Shown piece by piece: positions 63,245-64,000 of a DNA stretch of 64,000 nucleotides. Origin of the DNA: Pseudomonas sp. WJP1 (lineage in GTDB: Bacteria > Pseudomonadota > Gammaproteobacteria > Pseudomonadales > Pseudomonadaceae). The position numbers were made by a program, and so were the translations under genes. Under the pieces are notes generated by a model. The model was not told the DNA's origin and searched no databases. It saw nothing but the letters and a program-made list of their open reading frames with translations. Positions within the stretch are counted from its first letter, which is position 1. Each line of letters opens with the position of its first letter. The stretch covers positions 1,476,501 through 1,540,500 of the forward strand of contig NZ_CP110128.1 in NCBI RefSeq assembly GCF_028471945.1, given 5' to 3'.

Positions 63245-64000
63245 TTACTCCGGATTGCGGTTCCAGTACTTGAACAACGGCTCCGCCAGAAACAATACGA
63301 ACAACAATCGCATCACCTGCATCGCCGTCACCAACGGCACCGACAGCTGCAAGGTTTCGGCCGTCAGGCTCATTTCGGCGATCCCGCCGGGCATCATGCC
63401 CAGGGTCAGCGAGCGCAAGTCCAGGTGGGTCAGCGCACTCAGCCCCAGCGCAGCCGCCGTGGCGATCAGCATGGTCAGCACCGTGCCGATCAAGGTCCGC
63501 CCCATGAACGACGGCGCGCGACGGAAAAACTGCCGATTGAAGTGACAGCCCAGGCCGCTGCCGATCAGCCATTGGCCGATCTGGCTGCCGCCGTTGGGCA
63601 AGCCGATATGCAAGTCCCAACCGATGCTCACTGCGGCACTGACCAGCAAAGGCCCGAACAGCCAGGGATTGGGTTGACGCAGGCGTTCCCAGATCCAGGC
63701 CGCCGCCGCCCCTGCCGGAAACAACACCGCCAGCCAGCGCCAATCGATGCTGCCGGCGTGGGAAATCGGTGTGCCGTCACCCAGCAGGTATTTGAACGCT
63801 GCCGGAACGCAAAGGACCACCACCAGTACCCGCAAACTCTGTCCCGCGGCCACCCGGCTGAGCACCGCGCCATTACGTGCACCGAGGTTGACCATTTCGC
63901 CGGAACCGCCGGGCATGCTGGAAAAAAATGCAGTGGCGCGATCTTCACCGGTGCGGCGCATCAGCCAGACCCCGACCACCGCCGAGAGGCTGGTGACCAA
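63245..64000 (-). CDS. AbrB family membrane protein, C-terminal part (gene leaves the window)
   Basis: About 251 residues visible with no start codon inside the window; the N-terminal part lies beyond 64000. It is a polytopic membrane protein with duplicated halves: FSSMPGGSGEMVNLGARNGA and, later, LGMMPGGIAEMSLTAETL share the PGG.(G/A)EM signature of the AbrB duplication (ammonia-monooxygenase-like / AbrB membrane family). The function of this family is uncertain; a transporter role is usually assumed. Confidence 0.85.
   Translation of the reverse strand: MVTSLSAVVGVWLMRRTGEDRATAFFSSMPGGSGEMVNLGARNGAVLSRVAAGQSLRVLVVVLCVPAAFKYLLGDGTPISHAGSIDWRWLAVLFPAGAAAAWIWERLRQPNPWLFGPLLVSAAVSIGWDLHIGLPNGGSQIGQWLIGSGLGCHFNRQFFRRAPSFMGRTLIGTVLTMLIATAAALGLSALTHLDLRSLTLGMMPGGIAEMSLTAETLQLSVPLVTAMQVMRLLFVLFLAEPLFKYWNRNPE

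Overview
The window is chromosomal DNA from a Pseudomonas, most likely of the P. fluorescens group. The evidence is the high GC content, the repeated Pseudomonas REP/REPIN hairpins (the ..GAGCCTGCTCGCGAT.. family, at least five sites), a clear phaG, an OprD-family porin and many LysR regulators. There is no rRNA. One complete tRNA-Gly and one partial copy are present.

Layout. 0-9 kb: ordinary core-like genes: the end of an MFS permease, a DMT exporter, a LysR/LysE pair, a PAS-GAF-GGDEF cyclase, a KGG stress peptide, a DUF4142 protein, an iron-permease-like protein, an orphan HsdR_N-type nuclease-like protein and two methyltransferases. 9-19 kb: a catabolic block with a branched-chain-type ABC importer (five genes) translationally coupled to an aldehyde dehydrogenase and followed by an SDR, an aryl-alcohol-type Zn dehydrogenase and a second aldehyde dehydrogenase. 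It is bordered by gene wreckage: a flavin-reductase stub cut at a REPIN, and a LysR gene whose HTH is replaced by a frameshifted sulfonate-type binding-protein fragment. 20.4-28.7 kb: an itaconate (C5-dicarboxylate) operon with its divergent LysR, followed by an OprD porin.

29-46 kb is an accessory region. It holds (i) a two-gene module encoding a 1652-aa NERD nuclease / two kinase domains / UPF1-like helicase protein and a 517-aa unknown partner, probably anti-mobile-element defence, flanked by two partial copies of one small-gene (DUF7693-like) locus; (ii) an IS21 istA remnant; and (iii) a gamma-mobile-trio-like (gmtY-gmtZ-gmtX) recombinase operon continuing into a small unknown gene and a RecD2-like protein with eroded ATPase motifs. 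It ends close to a tRNA-Gly(CCC) with a broken second copy beside it.

46-64 kb returns to core: phaG, rsuA, a CWC Cys-rich protein and a Cache-GGDEF cyclase. A complete guanidine-utilisation operon on the minus strand follows (guanidine-I riboswitch, nitrate/taurine-type ABC importer, two carboxyguanidine-deiminase-type proteins, a guanidine carboxylase of the urea-carboxylase family with a REPIN translated inside it, and allophanate hydrolase). After that come two Tyr-rich lipoproteins, a 3-hydroxyisobutyryl-CoA hydrolase-like protein, ung, and an AbrB-family membrane protein running off the end.

All functional names come from reading sequence motifs and recalling families; no database search was possible.
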